42,392 nucleotides of DNA from Mycobacterium sp. (GTDB taxonomy: Bacteria; Actinomycetota; Actinomycetes; Mycobacteriales; Mycobacteriaceae), in NCBI RefSeq assembly GCF_008709575.1, contig NZ_VYIK01000030.1, positions 1-42,392 on the forward strand, given 5' to 3'. The notes beneath the pieces are model-generated. The model did no database searches and had not been told where the DNA came from. It saw only the letters and a program-made list of their open reading frames with translations. Position 1 is the stretch's first letter. Each line of letters begins with the position of its first letter. Of this stretch, positions 9,794-17,580 are shown piece after piece. A program made the position numbers and the translations under genes.

Positions 9794-10247
9794 GACAGCC
9801 GGCACGGCCACACTGGCCCGCGTCGAGGACACCCTCGCACTCGGGTCACGGCTGGGTGCGCAGCTGCGCGCCGGGGACGTGGTGGTGCTGTCCGGTCCGC
9901 TCGGGGCTGGAAAAACAGTGTTGGCCAAGGGAATCGCTGCGGCGATGGACGTCGAGGGACCGGTCACGTCGCCGACGTTCGTGCTGGCCCGGGTGCACCC
10001 GGCGCGGCGGGCCGGAGCGCCGGCGATGATCCACGTCGACGTCTACCGGCTACTGGATCACCACCGCGCGGACCTGCTGGGCGAGCTGGACTCGCTGGAT
10101 CTGGACACCGATCTCGACGAGGCCGTCGTCGTGGTCGAGTGGGGCGCGGGCCTGGCCGAACGACTCTCCGCGCGCTGCCTCGACATCCGGCTGGAGCGGC
10201 TGACCAACTCCGATGTGCGCACCGCAACCTGGCAGTGGAGCCGGTGA
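9786..10247 (+). CDS. tsaE: tRNA threonylcarbamoyladenosine biosynthesis ATPase TsaE
   Basis: TsaE is the ATPase partner of TsaB-TsaD in the N6-threonylcarbamoyl modification (t6A37) of ANN-decoding tRNAs. The 153-residue protein has the Walker A motif GPLGAGKT at residues 37-44, the TSPTFVLARVH segment and a Walker-B-like HVDVYRL, followed by VVVEWGAGLAE. The start is GTG 9786, inside the last codons of the hydrolase gene. Its TGA (10245-10247) sits within an 11-bp tandem duplication that separates it from tsaB. Confidence 0.94.
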   Translation: MPETAGTATLARVEDTLALGSRLGAQLRAGDVVVLSGPLGAGKTVLAKGIAAAMDVEGPVTSPTFVLARVHPARRAGAPAMIHVDVYRLLDHHRADLLGELDSLDLDTDLDEAVVVVEWGAGLAERLSARCLDIRLERLTNSDVRTATWQWSR

Positions 10248-10262
10248 TGAGCCGGTGATGAG
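10241..10262 (+). repeat. 11-bp tandem duplication at the tsaE/tsaB junction
   Basis: CCGGTGATGAG occurs twice head to tail (10241-10251 and 10252-10262). The first copy contains the tsaE stop and an ATG (10247) that now runs only MSR before a stop; the second carries the working tsaB start. Confidence 0.9.
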
Positions 10263-10872
10263 CCGTTGTGTGCTCACGATCGACACCGCCACCGCGGCCG
10301 TGACGGCGGGGGTGGTGGCCGACGGCGCGGTGCTGGCCGAGCGGGTCACCCTCGACGCGCGCGCCCACGCCGAGCGGCTCACCCCCAACGTGGTGGCCGC
10401 ACTGGCCGACGCCGCACTGACGACGGCCGACCTGGACGCCGTGGTGGTGGGCTGCGGGCCCGGGCCGTTCACCGGCCTGCGGGTGGGAATGGCGAGCGCC
10501 GCCGCCTACGGGCATGCGCTGGACCTGCCGGTGTACGGCGTGTGCAGCCTCGACGCCATCGGCCGCCGAACTGAGGGCGAGACGTTGGTCGTCACCGACG
10601 CCCGGCGCCGGGAGGTCTATTGGGCGCGCTACCGCGACGGGATCCGGATCGCCGGCCCCGCCGTCGACGCCCCGGCCGATGTCGATCCCGGTGCGGCACG
10701 TGCGGTAGCGGGCTCACCCGCGCACGCCGCGCTGTTCGACCTGCCGCGGTGCGAGCCGACGTACCCCACCCCGAGCGGGCTGGTGGCCGCGGTCGCCGAC
10801 TGGTCGCGGCCTCCCGCGCCGCTGGTGCCGTGGTACCTGCGTCGGCCCGATGCCAGGCCCCGCCCGCGATGA
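10258..10872 (+). CDS. tsaB: tRNA t6A biosynthesis dimerization factor TsaB
   Basis: TsaB is the inactive-homologue partner that holds TsaD in the t6A complex. It is an ASKHA-fold protein: LTIDTATAAVTAGVV at the N-terminus, HAERLTPNVVAALADA, then VVVGCGPGPFTGLRVGMASAAAYG (about residues 60-85), the hallmark of the family. The 204 residues are close to those of Rv3421c. ATG 10258 (MSRCVLTID) is the natural start; GTG 10255 is in frame just ahead. The TGA overlaps the ATG of rimI (ATGA at 10869-10872). Confidence 0.93.
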   Translation: MSRCVLTIDTATAAVTAGVVADGAVLAERVTLDARAHAERLTPNVVAALADAALTTADLDAVVVGCGPGPFTGLRVGMASAAAYGHALDLPVYGVCSLDAIGRRTEGETLVVTDARRREVYWARYRDGIRIAGPAVDAPADVDPGAARAVAGSPAHAALFDLPRCEPTYPTPSGLVAAVADWSRPPAPLVPWYLRRPDARPRPR

Positions 10873-11330
10873 CGCTCGAATTCGGTGCACTGGCCCCCGC
10901 CGACGCCGCCCGGTGCGCCGAGTTGGAGGCGCGGTTGTTCGCCGGCGACGATCCCTGGCCGCCGGAAGCCTTCGTTCGTGAACTCGCCGCCAAGCACCAC
11001 CACTACGTGGCCGCGCGCGACGGCGGTACGGTGGTGGGCTACGCCGGCATCGCGCGGCTGGGCCGCACGCCGCCGTTCGAATACGAGGTGCACACCGTCG
11101 GGGTCGACCCGGCGTATCAGGGCCGGGGTATCGGGCGCCGGCTGCTGGGCGAGCTGTTGGGCTTCGCCGGCGACGCCGTCGTCTACCTGGAGGTTCGCAC
11201 CGACAATGCGGCGGCGATCGCGCTGTACCGCAGCGCCGGCTTCACCACCGTCGGGCTGCGCCGGCGCTATTACCGGGTCAGCGGCGCCGACGCCTATATC
11301 ATGCGCAGGGATCCGCGGAAGCAGACATGA
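10869..11330 (+). CDS. rimI: ribosomal-protein-type N-alpha-acetyltransferase RimI
   Basis: This GNAT-fold N-terminal acetyltransferase (153 aa) carries VGYAGIARL, the motif V-H-T-V-G-V-D, acetyl-CoA loop [15 protein letters not shown] (Q/R-x-x-G-x-G) and [29 protein letters not shown]. RimI acetylates ribosomal protein S18 in enterobacteria; mycobacterial RimI has broader N-terminal acetylation activity in vitro. It overlaps both neighbours by ATGA junctions, placing it firmly between tsaB and tsaD, a gene order conserved in actinobacteria. Confidence 0.93.
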   Translation: MTLEFGALAPADAARCAELEARLFAGDDPWPPEAFVRELAAKHHHYVAARDGGTVVGYAGIARLGRTPPFEYEVHTVGVDPAYQGRGIGRRLLGELLGFAGDAVVYLEVRTDNAAAIALYRSAGFTTVGLRRRYYRVSGADAYIMRRDPRKQT

Positions 11331-12352
11331 CGACCATCTTGGCGATCGAAACCTCCTGTGACGAAACCGGTGTCGGCATCGTCCGGCTCGACCTCGACGG
11401 CACCGTGACGGTGCTGGCCGACGAGGTGGCCTCCAGTGTGGCCGAACACGTGCGGTTCGGCGGGGTGGTGCCCGAGATCGCGTCGCGGGCACACCTGGAG
11501 GCGCTGGGCCCGACGATGCGCCGCGCGCTGGCGGCGGCGCGGGTACGCCGGCCCGACGTCGTCGCGGCCACCATCGGGCCGGGGCTGGTGGGCGCACTGA
11601 TGGTGGGGGTGGCGGCCGCCAAAGCCTACGCCGCCGCCTGGGGGGTGCCCTTCTACGCGGTGAACCACCTCGGCGGGCACCTGGCCGCCGACGTCTGCGA
11701 GCACGGGCCGCTGCCGGAGTGCGTGGCGCTGCTGGTCTCGGGCGGGCACACCCACCTGCTGCACGTGCGGTCGCTCGCCGAGCCGATCGTCGAACTCGGC
11801 AGCACCGTCGACGACGCGGCCGGGGAGGCTTACGACAAGGTGGCCCGACTGCTGGGGTTGGGCTACCCGGGCGGCAAAGTGCTCGATGACTTGGCCCGCA
11901 CCGGTGATCCGGAGGCGATCGTGTTCCCGCGGGGCATGACCGGTCCGCGCGACGATCCGCACGCGTTCAGCTTCTCCGGGCTCAAGACCGCGGTCGCGCG
12001 GTACCTGGAGGCACACCCCGACGCGGCGATCGCCGACGTCGCGGCCGGCTTCCAGGAAGCGGTCGCCGACGTGCTGAGCGGTAAGGCGGTGCGCGCCGCC
12101 ACCGGCCTGGGTGTCGGCACCGTGTTGATTGCCGGCGGGGTGGCCGCGAATTCGCGGCTGCGTGAGCTCGCAGCGCAGCGCTGCGCGCAGGCCGGCCTGA
12201 GGTTGCGGATCCCCCGGCCGCAGCTGTGCACCGACAACGGCGCGATGATCGCCGCCTTCGCCGCGCAGCTGGTCGCCGCGAAAGCGCCGCCCTCGCCGCT
12301 GGACGTCTCCAGCGACCCGGGCCTGCCGGTGGTGACGGGCCAGCTGCGGTGA
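11327..12352 (+). CDS. tsaD: tRNA N6-adenosine threonylcarbamoyltransferase TsaD
   Basis: TsaD (Kae1/Gcp family) transfers the threonylcarbamoyl group from the AMP intermediate to A37 of tRNA. The 341 residues show [14 protein letters not shown] at the N-terminus, [16 protein letters not shown] and the metal-binding [10 protein letters not shown] histidines, [33 protein letters not shown], and the C-terminal [15 protein letters not shown] with CTDNGAMIA. It is the last gene of the overlapping alr/hydrolase/tsaE/tsaB/rimI/tsaD run and converges on the secreted peptidase gene, with 9 bp between stops. Confidence 0.96.
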   Translation: MTTILAIETSCDETGVGIVRLDLDGTVTVLADEVASSVAEHVRFGGVVPEIASRAHLEALGPTMRRALAAARVRRPDVVAATIGPGLVGALMVGVAAAKAYAAAWGVPFYAVNHLGGHLAADVCEHGPLPECVALLVSGGHTHLLHVRSLAEPIVELGSTVDDAAGEAYDKVARLLGLGYPGGKVLDDLARTGDPEAIVFPRGMTGPRDDPHAFSFSGLKTAVARYLEAHPDAAIADVAAGFQEAVADVLSGKAVRAATGLGVGTVLIAGGVAANSRLRELAAQRCAQAGLRLRIPRPQLCTDNGAMIAAFAAQLVAAKAPPSPLDVSSDPGLPVVTGQLR

Positions 12353-12361
12353 GGGCCGCGA

Positions 12362-13015
12362 TCAGATGCTGTTGGTCTCCACGGTGACGATCAGCAGGTT
12401 GTCGCTGGTCGCCCAGGCTTGCTTGAAGGTGTCCATGGGGATCCGCTCGTCGCGGCCGGTGGGGATGCCGCTGTCGTTGAGGTGCACGACGTCGTCGGCG
12501 GTGTCGACCCCGGTGACGACGACGGCGTGGTTGGCCCGGGTCCGCTGGCCCTCCCCGGGGGGATAGTTCCAGATCGTTTCGGCGTTGACGCCGGCGATCA
12601 CCTTGTGGCCTCCGGCCAGGTCTTGTTCCAGCCCGGCCATGGTGTTGCCGGTGGTCAGGTCGGACTGAATCCCGTACTTTCCCAGCAGGTCGACCAGGTC
12701 TTCGGGGGAAGTGCCGTCGAAAAAGTAGATGTCACCCTGGTGGGCTTCGCTTTTGGTGAACATCGCGCGCAGCACGATCCCGACTTGGGTGGGTTCCTGG
12801 CCGGTCAGCTGGCCGACCACGTCCGCGACGGCCATCAGACCGCAGTCGTTGCCGAACTGATAGCGCCAGTAAGGCGCGGCGGCCTCGGGGTCGCCGTACA
12901 TGCGGCCGCCGGGGTCGGCGTGGCCGACGCCGGCGGTGAGGGCGGTGACGGCCAGCAGGGCGGCCAGGGCGGCCCTGGCGGCAATTCGGTGTGCGGTGCG
13001 GAGCCCGAGGAACAT
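12362..13015 (-). CDS. secreted C39-family (papain-like) peptidase
   Basis: The N-terminus is a clear Sec signal peptide: a basic start, a hydrophobic core ALAALLAVTALTAGV, and a GHA cleavage site after A33. The mature part (about 184 aa) resembles the Peptidase_C39_2 domain: FGNDCGLMAVADVVGQLTG with C58 as the probable nucleophile, NHAVVVTGVD with the catalytic histidine, and VHLNDSG with the aspartate. Related proteins cut double-glycine leaders, but no ABC transporter is fused or adjacent, so the substrate is unknown. It is transcribed away from groES; its promoter must lie in the 333 bp shared with the groES regulatory region. Confidence 0.8.
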   Translation of the reverse strand: MFLGLRTAHRIAARAALAALLAVTALTAGVGHADPGGRMYGDPEAAAPYWRYQFGNDCGLMAVADVVGQLTGQEPTQVGIVLRAMFTKSEAHQGDIYFFDGTSPEDLVDLLGKYGIQSDLTTGNTMAGLEQDLAGGHKVIAGVNAETIWNYPPGEGQRTRANHAVVVTGVDTADDVVHLNDSGIPTGRDERIPMDTFKQAWATSDNLLIVTVETNSI

Positions 13016-13161
13016 GACCCATTCTTAGCACTCGGTGACGACGGGAAGCTCTTGCTGCTGCGTCTGCCTGCAGTTTGTCGCCGACAGACCACGCGCCCAT
13101 CCCGCTCGTGCGGCGTGCGGCCGCCGCTGCCGCGGCGCAAGCAACGGGACAACCTTGAGTG

Positions 13162-13188
13162 CTAGCACTCTCGTGTATAGAGTGCTAG
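13162..13188 (+). promoter_or_regulatory. CIRCE element (HrcA operator)
   Basis: The arms are CTAGCACTC (13162-13170) and GAGTGCTAG (13180-13188), a perfect 9-bp inverted repeat with a 9-bp spacer, as in the consensus bound by the heat-shock repressor HrcA. The spacer contains most of a TATAGA -10-like hexamer, so repressor binding would block the promoter. The left arm also forms part of a second, spacerless 14-bp palindrome (13157-13170). Confidence 0.95.
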
Positions 13189-13305
13189 GTGGCAATCGGA
13201 CAATCCCTGCGTCGGCACCCGCGACGACGGCGTGTGGGTACGGACGAGAGCCGAACACCTGGTAATCCGACGGTTCGGGGCTGGCTCCGGGCCGGCTACC
13301 AAAAC

Positions 13306-13327
13306 GGTCCGGGGACGGCCCCGGGCC
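13306..13327 (+). promoter_or_regulatory. GC-rich stem-loop in the groES 5' leader
   Basis: CCGGGG (13309-13314) and CCCCGG (13319-13324) pair around an ACGG loop; a U-G wobble and two further G-C pairs extend the stem to nine pairs (13306-13327). It ends 8 bases before the GGAGG ribosome-binding site. It could modulate groES translation or RNA stability; function is inferred from position only. Confidence 0.5.
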
Positions 13328-13349
13328 CTACTAGTGGAGGGCTCACATC

Positions 13350-13652
13350 GTGGCGAGCGTGAAGATCAAGCCACTCGAGGACAAGATCCTCGTACAGGCC
13401 AACGAGGCCGAGACCACGACCGCATCCGGTCTGGTCATTCCCGACACCGCCAAAGAGAAGCCGCAGGAAGGCACCGTCGTCGCCGTCGGCCCCGGCCGCT
13501 GGGATGAGGACGGTGAGAAGCGGATTCCGTTGGACGTGGCCGAGGGTGACACCGTCATCTACAGCAAGTACGGCGGCACCGAGATCAAATACAACGGCGA
13601 GGAATACCTGATCCTGTCGGCGCGCGACGTGCTGGCAGTGGTCGCCAAGTAG
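13350..13652 (+). CDS. groES: 10 kDa co-chaperonin GroES
   Basis: GroES caps the chaperonin cage. The 100-residue protein ([21 protein letters not shown]..., [54 protein letters not shown]) has the mobile loop at about residues 17-35 and the full Cpn10 domain. The start is GTG 13350, 9 bases after GGAGG. It is under the CIRCE element and followed by groEL1 after a 79-bp gap that folds into a large hairpin. Confidence 0.98.
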   Translation: MASVKIKPLEDKILVQANEAETTTASGLVIPDTAKEKPQEGTVVAVGPGRWDEDGEKRIPLDVAEGDTVIYSKYGGTEIKYNGEEYLILSARDVLAVVAK

Positions 13653-13663
13653 CGCAGGCGTGT

Positions 13664-13707
13664 TCCGCCCCGGCGATCCCCGGTTCGCCGGGGACCGCCG
13701 GGGCGGA
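13664..13707 (+). other. large intercistronic hairpin between groES and groEL1
   Basis: The arms CCGCCCCGGCG (13665-13675) and CGCCGGGGCGG (13696-13706) are perfectly complementary. After one A/C mismatch, TCCCCGG (13677-13683) pairs with CCGGGGA (13688-13694) around a TTCG loop. With the outer T-A pair this gives 19 pairs. No T-run follows, so it is not a standard intrinsic terminator; it is better explained as a processing, stability or partial-attenuation element separating expression of the two cistrons. Confidence 0.75.
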
Positions 13708-13731
13708 TCGCTCAGCAGAGGGAACAACCTT

Positions 13732-15348
13732 ATGAGCAAGCTGATTGAGTTCGACGAGGCCGCGCGGCGCGCCATCGAGGTCGGGGCGGACAAACTCGCC
13801 GACGCGGTGCGGGTCACGCTGGGCCCGCGGGGCCGGCATGTGGTGCTGGCCAAAGCCTTCGGTGGGCCCACGGTCACCAACGACGGGGTCACCGTGGCCC
13901 GCGAGATCGACTTGGAGGATCCGTTCGAAAATCTGGGCGCCCAGTTGGTGAAGTCGGTGGCAACCAAGACCAACGACGTCGCCGGCGACGGCACCACCAC
14001 CGCGACTGTGCTGGCGCAGGCGCTGATCAGGGGCGGGTTGCGCAATGTCGCGGCAGGCGCCAACCCGATCGCGCTGGGCGCCGGCATCGGCAAGGCTGCC
14101 GACGCGGTGTCCGACGCGCTGCTGGCGGCGGCGACCCCGGTCACCGAGAAGACGGCGATCGCGCAGGTGGCGACCGTGTCGTCGCGCGACGAGCAGATCG
14201 GCGAGCTGGTCGGTGAGGCGATGACCAAGGTCGGCCATGACGGCGTGGTCAGCGTCGAAGAATCCTCGACGTTGTCCACCGAGCTGGAATTCACCGAAGG
14301 TGTCGGCTTCGACAAGGGTTTCTTGTCGGCGTATTTCGTCACCGACTTCGATTCGCAACAGGCTGTCCTGGAAGATCCGCTGATCCTGTTGCACCGGGAC
14401 AAGATCAGCTCGCTGCCCGACTTGCTGCCGCTGCTGGAGAAGGTCGCCGAAACCGGCAAGCCGTTCCTGGTGATCGCCGAGGATGTCGAGGGCGAAGCGC
14501 TGGCGACACTGGTCGTCAACGCGATCCGCAAGACGCTCAAGGCGGTCGCGGTCAAGGCGCCGTACTTCGGGGACCGGCGCAAGGCTTTCCTGGAGGATCT
14601 GGCGGTGGTGACCGGCGGGCAGGTGGTCAACCCTGATGTCGGCCTGCTGTTGCGCGAGGTGGGCACCGAGGTGCTGGGCTCTGCGCGGCGGGTGGTGGTC
14701 ACCAAGGACGACACCGTGATCGTCGACGGCCGCGGCACCGCCGAGGCCGTTGCTGCCCGCATCAAGCAGCTGCGTGCCGAGATCGAGGCCACCGACTCCG
14801 ACTGGGATCGGGAGAAACTCGAAGAGCGACTGGCCAAGCTGGCCGGCGGCGTCGCGGTCATCAAGGTGGGTGCGGCCACCGAGACCGCGCTCAAGGAGCG
14901 CAAGGAAAGCGTCGAGGATGCGGTGGCCGCCGCGAAGGCCGCCGTCGAGGAGGGCATCGTGCCCGGCGGCGGGGTCGCGCTGCTGGCGGCTCGCACGGCG
15001 CTGACCGACCTGCGCGCATCGCTATCCGGCGACGAGGCGGTCGGCGTCGACGTGTTTTCCGCGGCACTGAGCGCGCCGTTGCACTGGATCGCGACCAACG
15101 CCGGTTTGGACGGCCAGGTGGTGGTCAACACGGTGTCCGGACTGCCCGCCGGGCATGGACTCAACGCGGCCACGTTGACCTACGAAGACTTGGCGGCTGC
15201 CGGGGTGATCGACCCGGTCAAGGTGACCAGGTCTGCGGTACTCAATGCGGCGTCGGTGGCCCGGATGGTGCTGACCACCGAGACCGCGGTGGTCGAAAAG
15301 CCCGCCGAACAGGACGAGCACGCCGGCCACGGGCATCACCACCACTGA
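13732..15348 (+). CDS. groEL1: 60 kDa chaperonin 1 (GroEL1) with His-rich C-terminus
   Basis: The 538-residue chaperonin has [29 protein letters not shown] (nucleotide-binding), an apical domain with [14 protein letters not shown], and [15 protein letters not shown] near the end. The tail reads [11 protein letters not shown] rather than the GGM repeat of housekeeping GroEL; this is diagnostic of the GroEL1 paralogue that sits with groES in mycobacteria. GroEL1 is not essential in the genus and is linked to biofilm mycolate synthesis and nucleoid or metal binding; the essential GroEL2 lies elsewhere. I chose ATG 13732 ([13 protein letters not shown]), with an AGAGGG site at 13717-13722; the earlier in-frame GTG at 13660 would translate the hairpin. 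Confidence 0.96.
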   Translation: MSKLIEFDEAARRAIEVGADKLADAVRVTLGPRGRHVVLAKAFGGPTVTNDGVTVAREIDLEDPFENLGAQLVKSVATKTNDVAGDGTTTATVLAQALIRGGLRNVAAGANPIALGAGIGKAADAVSDALLAAATPVTEKTAIAQVATVSSRDEQIGELVGEAMTKVGHDGVVSVEESSTLSTELEFTEGVGFDKGFLSAYFVTDFDSQQAVLEDPLILLHRDKISSLPDLLPLLEKVAETGKPFLVIAEDVEGEALATLVVNAIRKTLKAVAVKAPYFGDRRKAFLEDLAVVTGGQVVNPDVGLLLREVGTEVLGSARRVVVTKDDTVIVDGRGTAEAVAARIKQLRAEIEATDSDWDREKLEERLAKLAGGVAVIKVGAATETALKERKESVEDAVAAAKAAVEEGIVPGGGVALLAARTALTDLRASLSGDEAVGVDVFSAALSAPLHWIATNAGLDGQVVVNTVSGLPAGHGLNAATLTYEDLAAAGVIDPVKVTRSAVLNAASVARMVLTTETAVVEKPAEQDEHAGHGHHHH

Positions 15349-15433
15349 GGTGGGTTTATCGGCTGTGCACTGAGGGCGACGACCGCCGGGGTGTCGTTGC
15401 CCGAAAGGCACCCTCGACGCCGTGGACGCGCGG

Positions 15434-15742
15434 TCAGGCGGTGTGGCGAATACCGCGGGACCGGCTCGTGTTGCGCTTGAGCAGCATGTCGCGTTCCATC
15501 TCCGACAAGCCGCCCCAGATGCCGTAGGGTTCGCCGACCTCCAGCGCGTGGGTCCGGCACTCCACGATCACCGGGCAGCGCCGGCACATCTCCTTGGCGC
15601 GCCGCTCGCGCTGCAGACGGGCCCGGCCACGTTCCCCGTCGGGATGGAAAAACACCGACGAATCGACGCCCCGGCAAACGCCCCGCAGTTGCCATTCCCA
15701 GATGTCGGCGTTCGGGCCTGGTAGCAGCTCCGGCTGTGGCAT
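15434..15742 (-). CDS. whiB3: iron-sulfur redox regulator WhiB3
   Basis: This is a WhiB-family [4Fe-4S] transcription factor of 102 residues. The cluster cysteines are C23, C53, C56 and C62 (C-x29-C-x2-C-x5-C), followed by the GIWGG turn and a basic C-terminus for DNA binding. MPQPELLPGPNADIWEWQL and the convergent position opposite groEL1 identify it as WhiB3, which controls polyketide-lipid synthesis and redox balance and binds SigA. I prefer ATG 15742 over ATG 15748: the purine-rich GAGAGG is 6 bases from the former but directly abuts the latter. Confidence 0.95.
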   Translation of the reverse strand: MPQPELLPGPNADIWEWQLRGVCRGVDSSVFFHPDGERGRARLQRERRAKEMCRRCPVIVECRTHALEVGEPYGIWGGLSEMERDMLLKRNTSRSRGIRHTA

Positions 15743-16078
15743 GGCCATCCTCTCTGCACCCCTGATGAAACGTCTGGTGGAGGGTTAGGTTGCGAAAGTG
15801 CACGCGTCACTTCGAACGGTGTCGCCGATGACTACTCGCCCGGCTCCAAGGTAGGGGTGCTACCGAAATCCCGTCAACATGGTCAAAACCGGCGGATCGA
15901 CCGGCCCGGCGTGGGAATTTACGTGGGGTTCATCGTGAGGTGCTTGTGTGCAGCGCACCCGGCGTGCTAACAGAAATCGCCCCGCAGGCAATGTGCCTGG
16001 TCGCGTCCGGGCGGTGCCGAAGTTTGGCTGATCTGCCCCGGTCCGCCGGTAATATCGCGGTAACGCGGCAACCACGAA
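15743..16078. promoter_or_regulatory. divergent intergenic region whiB3 / Rv3415c homologue
   Basis: This 336-bp gene-free stretch must hold the promoters of whiB3 (minus) and of the operon with sigD (plus). Visible items are the whiB3 purine-rich ribosome site just inside 15749-15756, a small hairpin GGTAG-GGGTG-CTACC at 15850-15864, and a TAATAT (16050-16055) that could be a -10 box for the plus-strand gene starting at 16079. PhoP binds the whiB3 promoter in M. tuberculosis, but I could not pick out a convincing PhoP direct repeat here. Confidence 0.4.
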
Positions 16079-16912
16079 ATGTTAACTGGAAATCACCGTG
16101 ATCTATCTCGCTGGCCGGCGGTCGACTCCGCGCTGAGCGCTGCGGCCTTCGGCGACGAGCCCGGTCGTTGGCCGCTGCCCACGGCCACCACGCCGCAGCA
16201 GTTGTGGCTGCGGGCGGTCGCCGCGGGCGGGCAGGGGCGGTACGGCAGCGCCCGCGCAGACCTAGCGGCGTTGCTGCACCGAGCACCCACCCCGCGCCTG
16301 GCGTCGCTGGCCCACAGCACCATGGGATCGCTGCTGCGCCAGCTCGGTTGGCATGCCCTGGCCCGAGGCTGGGACGGCCGGGCGTTGGCGCTGGCCGGCG
16401 ACGATCCCGAGGCGGGGGCCGACGCGCTGCTCGGGCTGGCCGCCGACGCGCTCGGCCTGGGCCGCCTGACGGCGTCGGCGGCGTTGCTGCGCCGGGCCGA
16501 CGAGCTGGTGGCCGGCGCGCCGCACCGGGTGTCGGTGCGCCGCTGCTGGGTCGCCGCCGAGCTGGCGATGGTGGGCGGCGACGGCGATGCCGCCGTCCGC
16601 CAGGCCCACGTCGCGGTCGAGTTGGCGACAGATCCGGGCGCCGGACCCGCCTCGCTTCGGCACCGCGCCAAAAGCGACGCGGTGCTGGCCGCCGCTCTGG
16701 GTGTTGCCGGCGCGCTCGAGAAGGCCCGCGCGCTCGCCGACGCGGCGCTGGACCGCACCGGCCGGCTGGGTCTGGTGCCGTTGCGCTGGGCGCTGGCCTG
16801 CCTGCTGCTCGACATGACCAGCTCCACCCACACCATCCTCGAACTGCGTGACATCCGCGAGGAGTGCGCTCAGCGGGTGCGCCATGCCGGAGGCACCTGG
16901 AATCCGCGCTAG
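16079..16912 (+). CDS. conserved hypothetical helical-repeat protein (Rv3415c-like)
   Basis: The 277-residue protein is almost all alpha-helical and Ala/Leu/Arg-rich. Repeated helix pairs (for example LWLRAVAAGGQGRYGSARADLAALLHRAP, then ADALGLGRLTASAALLRRADEL) look like degenerate tetratricopeptide repeats, suggesting a protein-binding scaffold. No catalytic motif or signal peptide is seen. Its place between whiB3 and sigD matches Rv3415c. A role connected with SigD is possible from neighbourhood only. The start at ATG 16079 lacks a strong ribosome site; a TAATAT box 24 bases upstream would leave a very short leader. Confidence 0.8.
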   Translation: MLTGNHRDLSRWPAVDSALSAAAFGDEPGRWPLPTATTPQQLWLRAVAAGGQGRYGSARADLAALLHRAPTPRLASLAHSTMGSLLRQLGWHALARGWDGRALALAGDDPEAGADALLGLAADALGLGRLTASAALLRRADELVAGAPHRVSVRRCWVAAELAMVGGDGDAAVRQAHVAVELATDPGAGPASLRHRAKSDAVLAAALGVAGALEKARALADAALDRTGRLGLVPLRWALACLLLDMTSSTHTILELRDIREECAQRVRHAGGTWNPR

Positions 16913-17001
16913 CACGGAAATCCCGGACCGGGCCGCTATCGTTGGGGAATGTCGCCGGGGCCGATCGCGCCCCGTTCGTAACGTTGGGGATAGCGCTGTC
17001 G

Positions 17002-17580
17002 ATGACACTACCGGAAGCACGTCTCGACGCCGTCGTTGCCCAAGCCGTGACAGGTGATCGGGATGCGCTGGCCCAAGTGCTGGAGACGATCCGCCCGATC
17101 GTGGTCCGATACTGCCGCGCGCGGATCGGCCCGTCGGAGCGGAGCGGGCTTTCGGCTGACGACGTGGCACAGGAGGTCTGCTTGGCCGTCATCACGGCGC
17201 TGCCGCGCTACCGGGATCGCGGACGGCCGTTCTTGGCCTTCGTCTACGGCATCGCTGCGCACAAAGTGGCCGATGCACATCGGGCCGCGGGGCGCACTCT
17301 GGCCTATCCCGTCGATGCGCTTCCCGAGCTCCCGTCGGCGCAAGCCGGTCCCGAGCAGCGGGCTCTCGACGCCGATTCGATCGCCCGGGTGGCCGAGTTG
17401 TTGGACGTCTTGCCCGAGAAGCAGCGCGAGATCCTGCTTCTGCGGGTGGTGGTGGGCCTCAGTGCCGAGGAGACCGCCGGCGCGGTGGGCAGCACTCCCG
17501 GAGCGGTGCGGGTGGCCCAGCACCGCGCGTTGGCGCGGCTGAAATCCGAGATTGTCGCGACAGGACCAGACCATGTTTGA
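17002..17580 (+). CDS. sigD: ECF RNA polymerase sigma factor SigD
   Basis: This extracytoplasmic-function sigma factor has region 2 with LSADDVAQEVCLAVITALPRYRDRGRPFLAFVYGIAAHKVADAHRA (about residues 47-95) and region 4 with LPEKQREILLLRVVVGLSAEETAGAVGSTPGAVRVAQHRALARLK. SigD governs part of the stationary-phase/stringent regulon in M. tuberculosis. I take ATG 17002 (MTLPEARLDAVV, 192 aa); upstream codons in the same frame allow a longer N-terminus comparable with the 212 aa I recall for Rv3414c. The stop overlaps the anti-sigma gene start by 8 bases, typical of coupled sigma/anti-sigma pairs. Confidence 0.93.
   Translation: MTLPEARLDAVVAQAVTGDRDALAQVLETIRPIVVRYCRARIGPSERSGLSADDVAQEVCLAVITALPRYRDRGRPFLAFVYGIAAHKVADAHRAAGRTLAYPVDALPELPSAQAGPEQRALDADSIARVAELLDVLPEKQREILLLRVVVGLSAEETAGAVGSTPGAVRVAQHRALARLKSEIVATGPDHV

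Larger units (their letters stand above)
13016..13349. promoter_or_regulatory. shared upstream region of the C39 peptidase gene and groES
   Basis: This 334-bp gene-free stretch separates the divergent peptidase and groES genes. It contains the CIRCE element (13162-13188), a possible promoter with TATAGA at 13176-13181 inside that element, a GC-rich hairpin (13306-13327) and the groES ribosome-binding site GGAGG (13336-13340). I saw no other clear element in 13016-13150, where the peptidase promoter should lie. Confidence 0.6.

Noticed and set aside
13296..15173. A 625-codon open frame antisense to groEL1
   Set aside because: It mirrors the high third-position G+C of groEL1, has a low-complexity Ser/Thr/Ala-rich product and no domain; it is an antisense artefact.
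15372..15420. Possible terminator between groEL1 and whiB3
   Set aside because: GGGTG/CACCC and TGCC/GGCA pairings exist but are short and asymmetric, with no T-run; not convincing.
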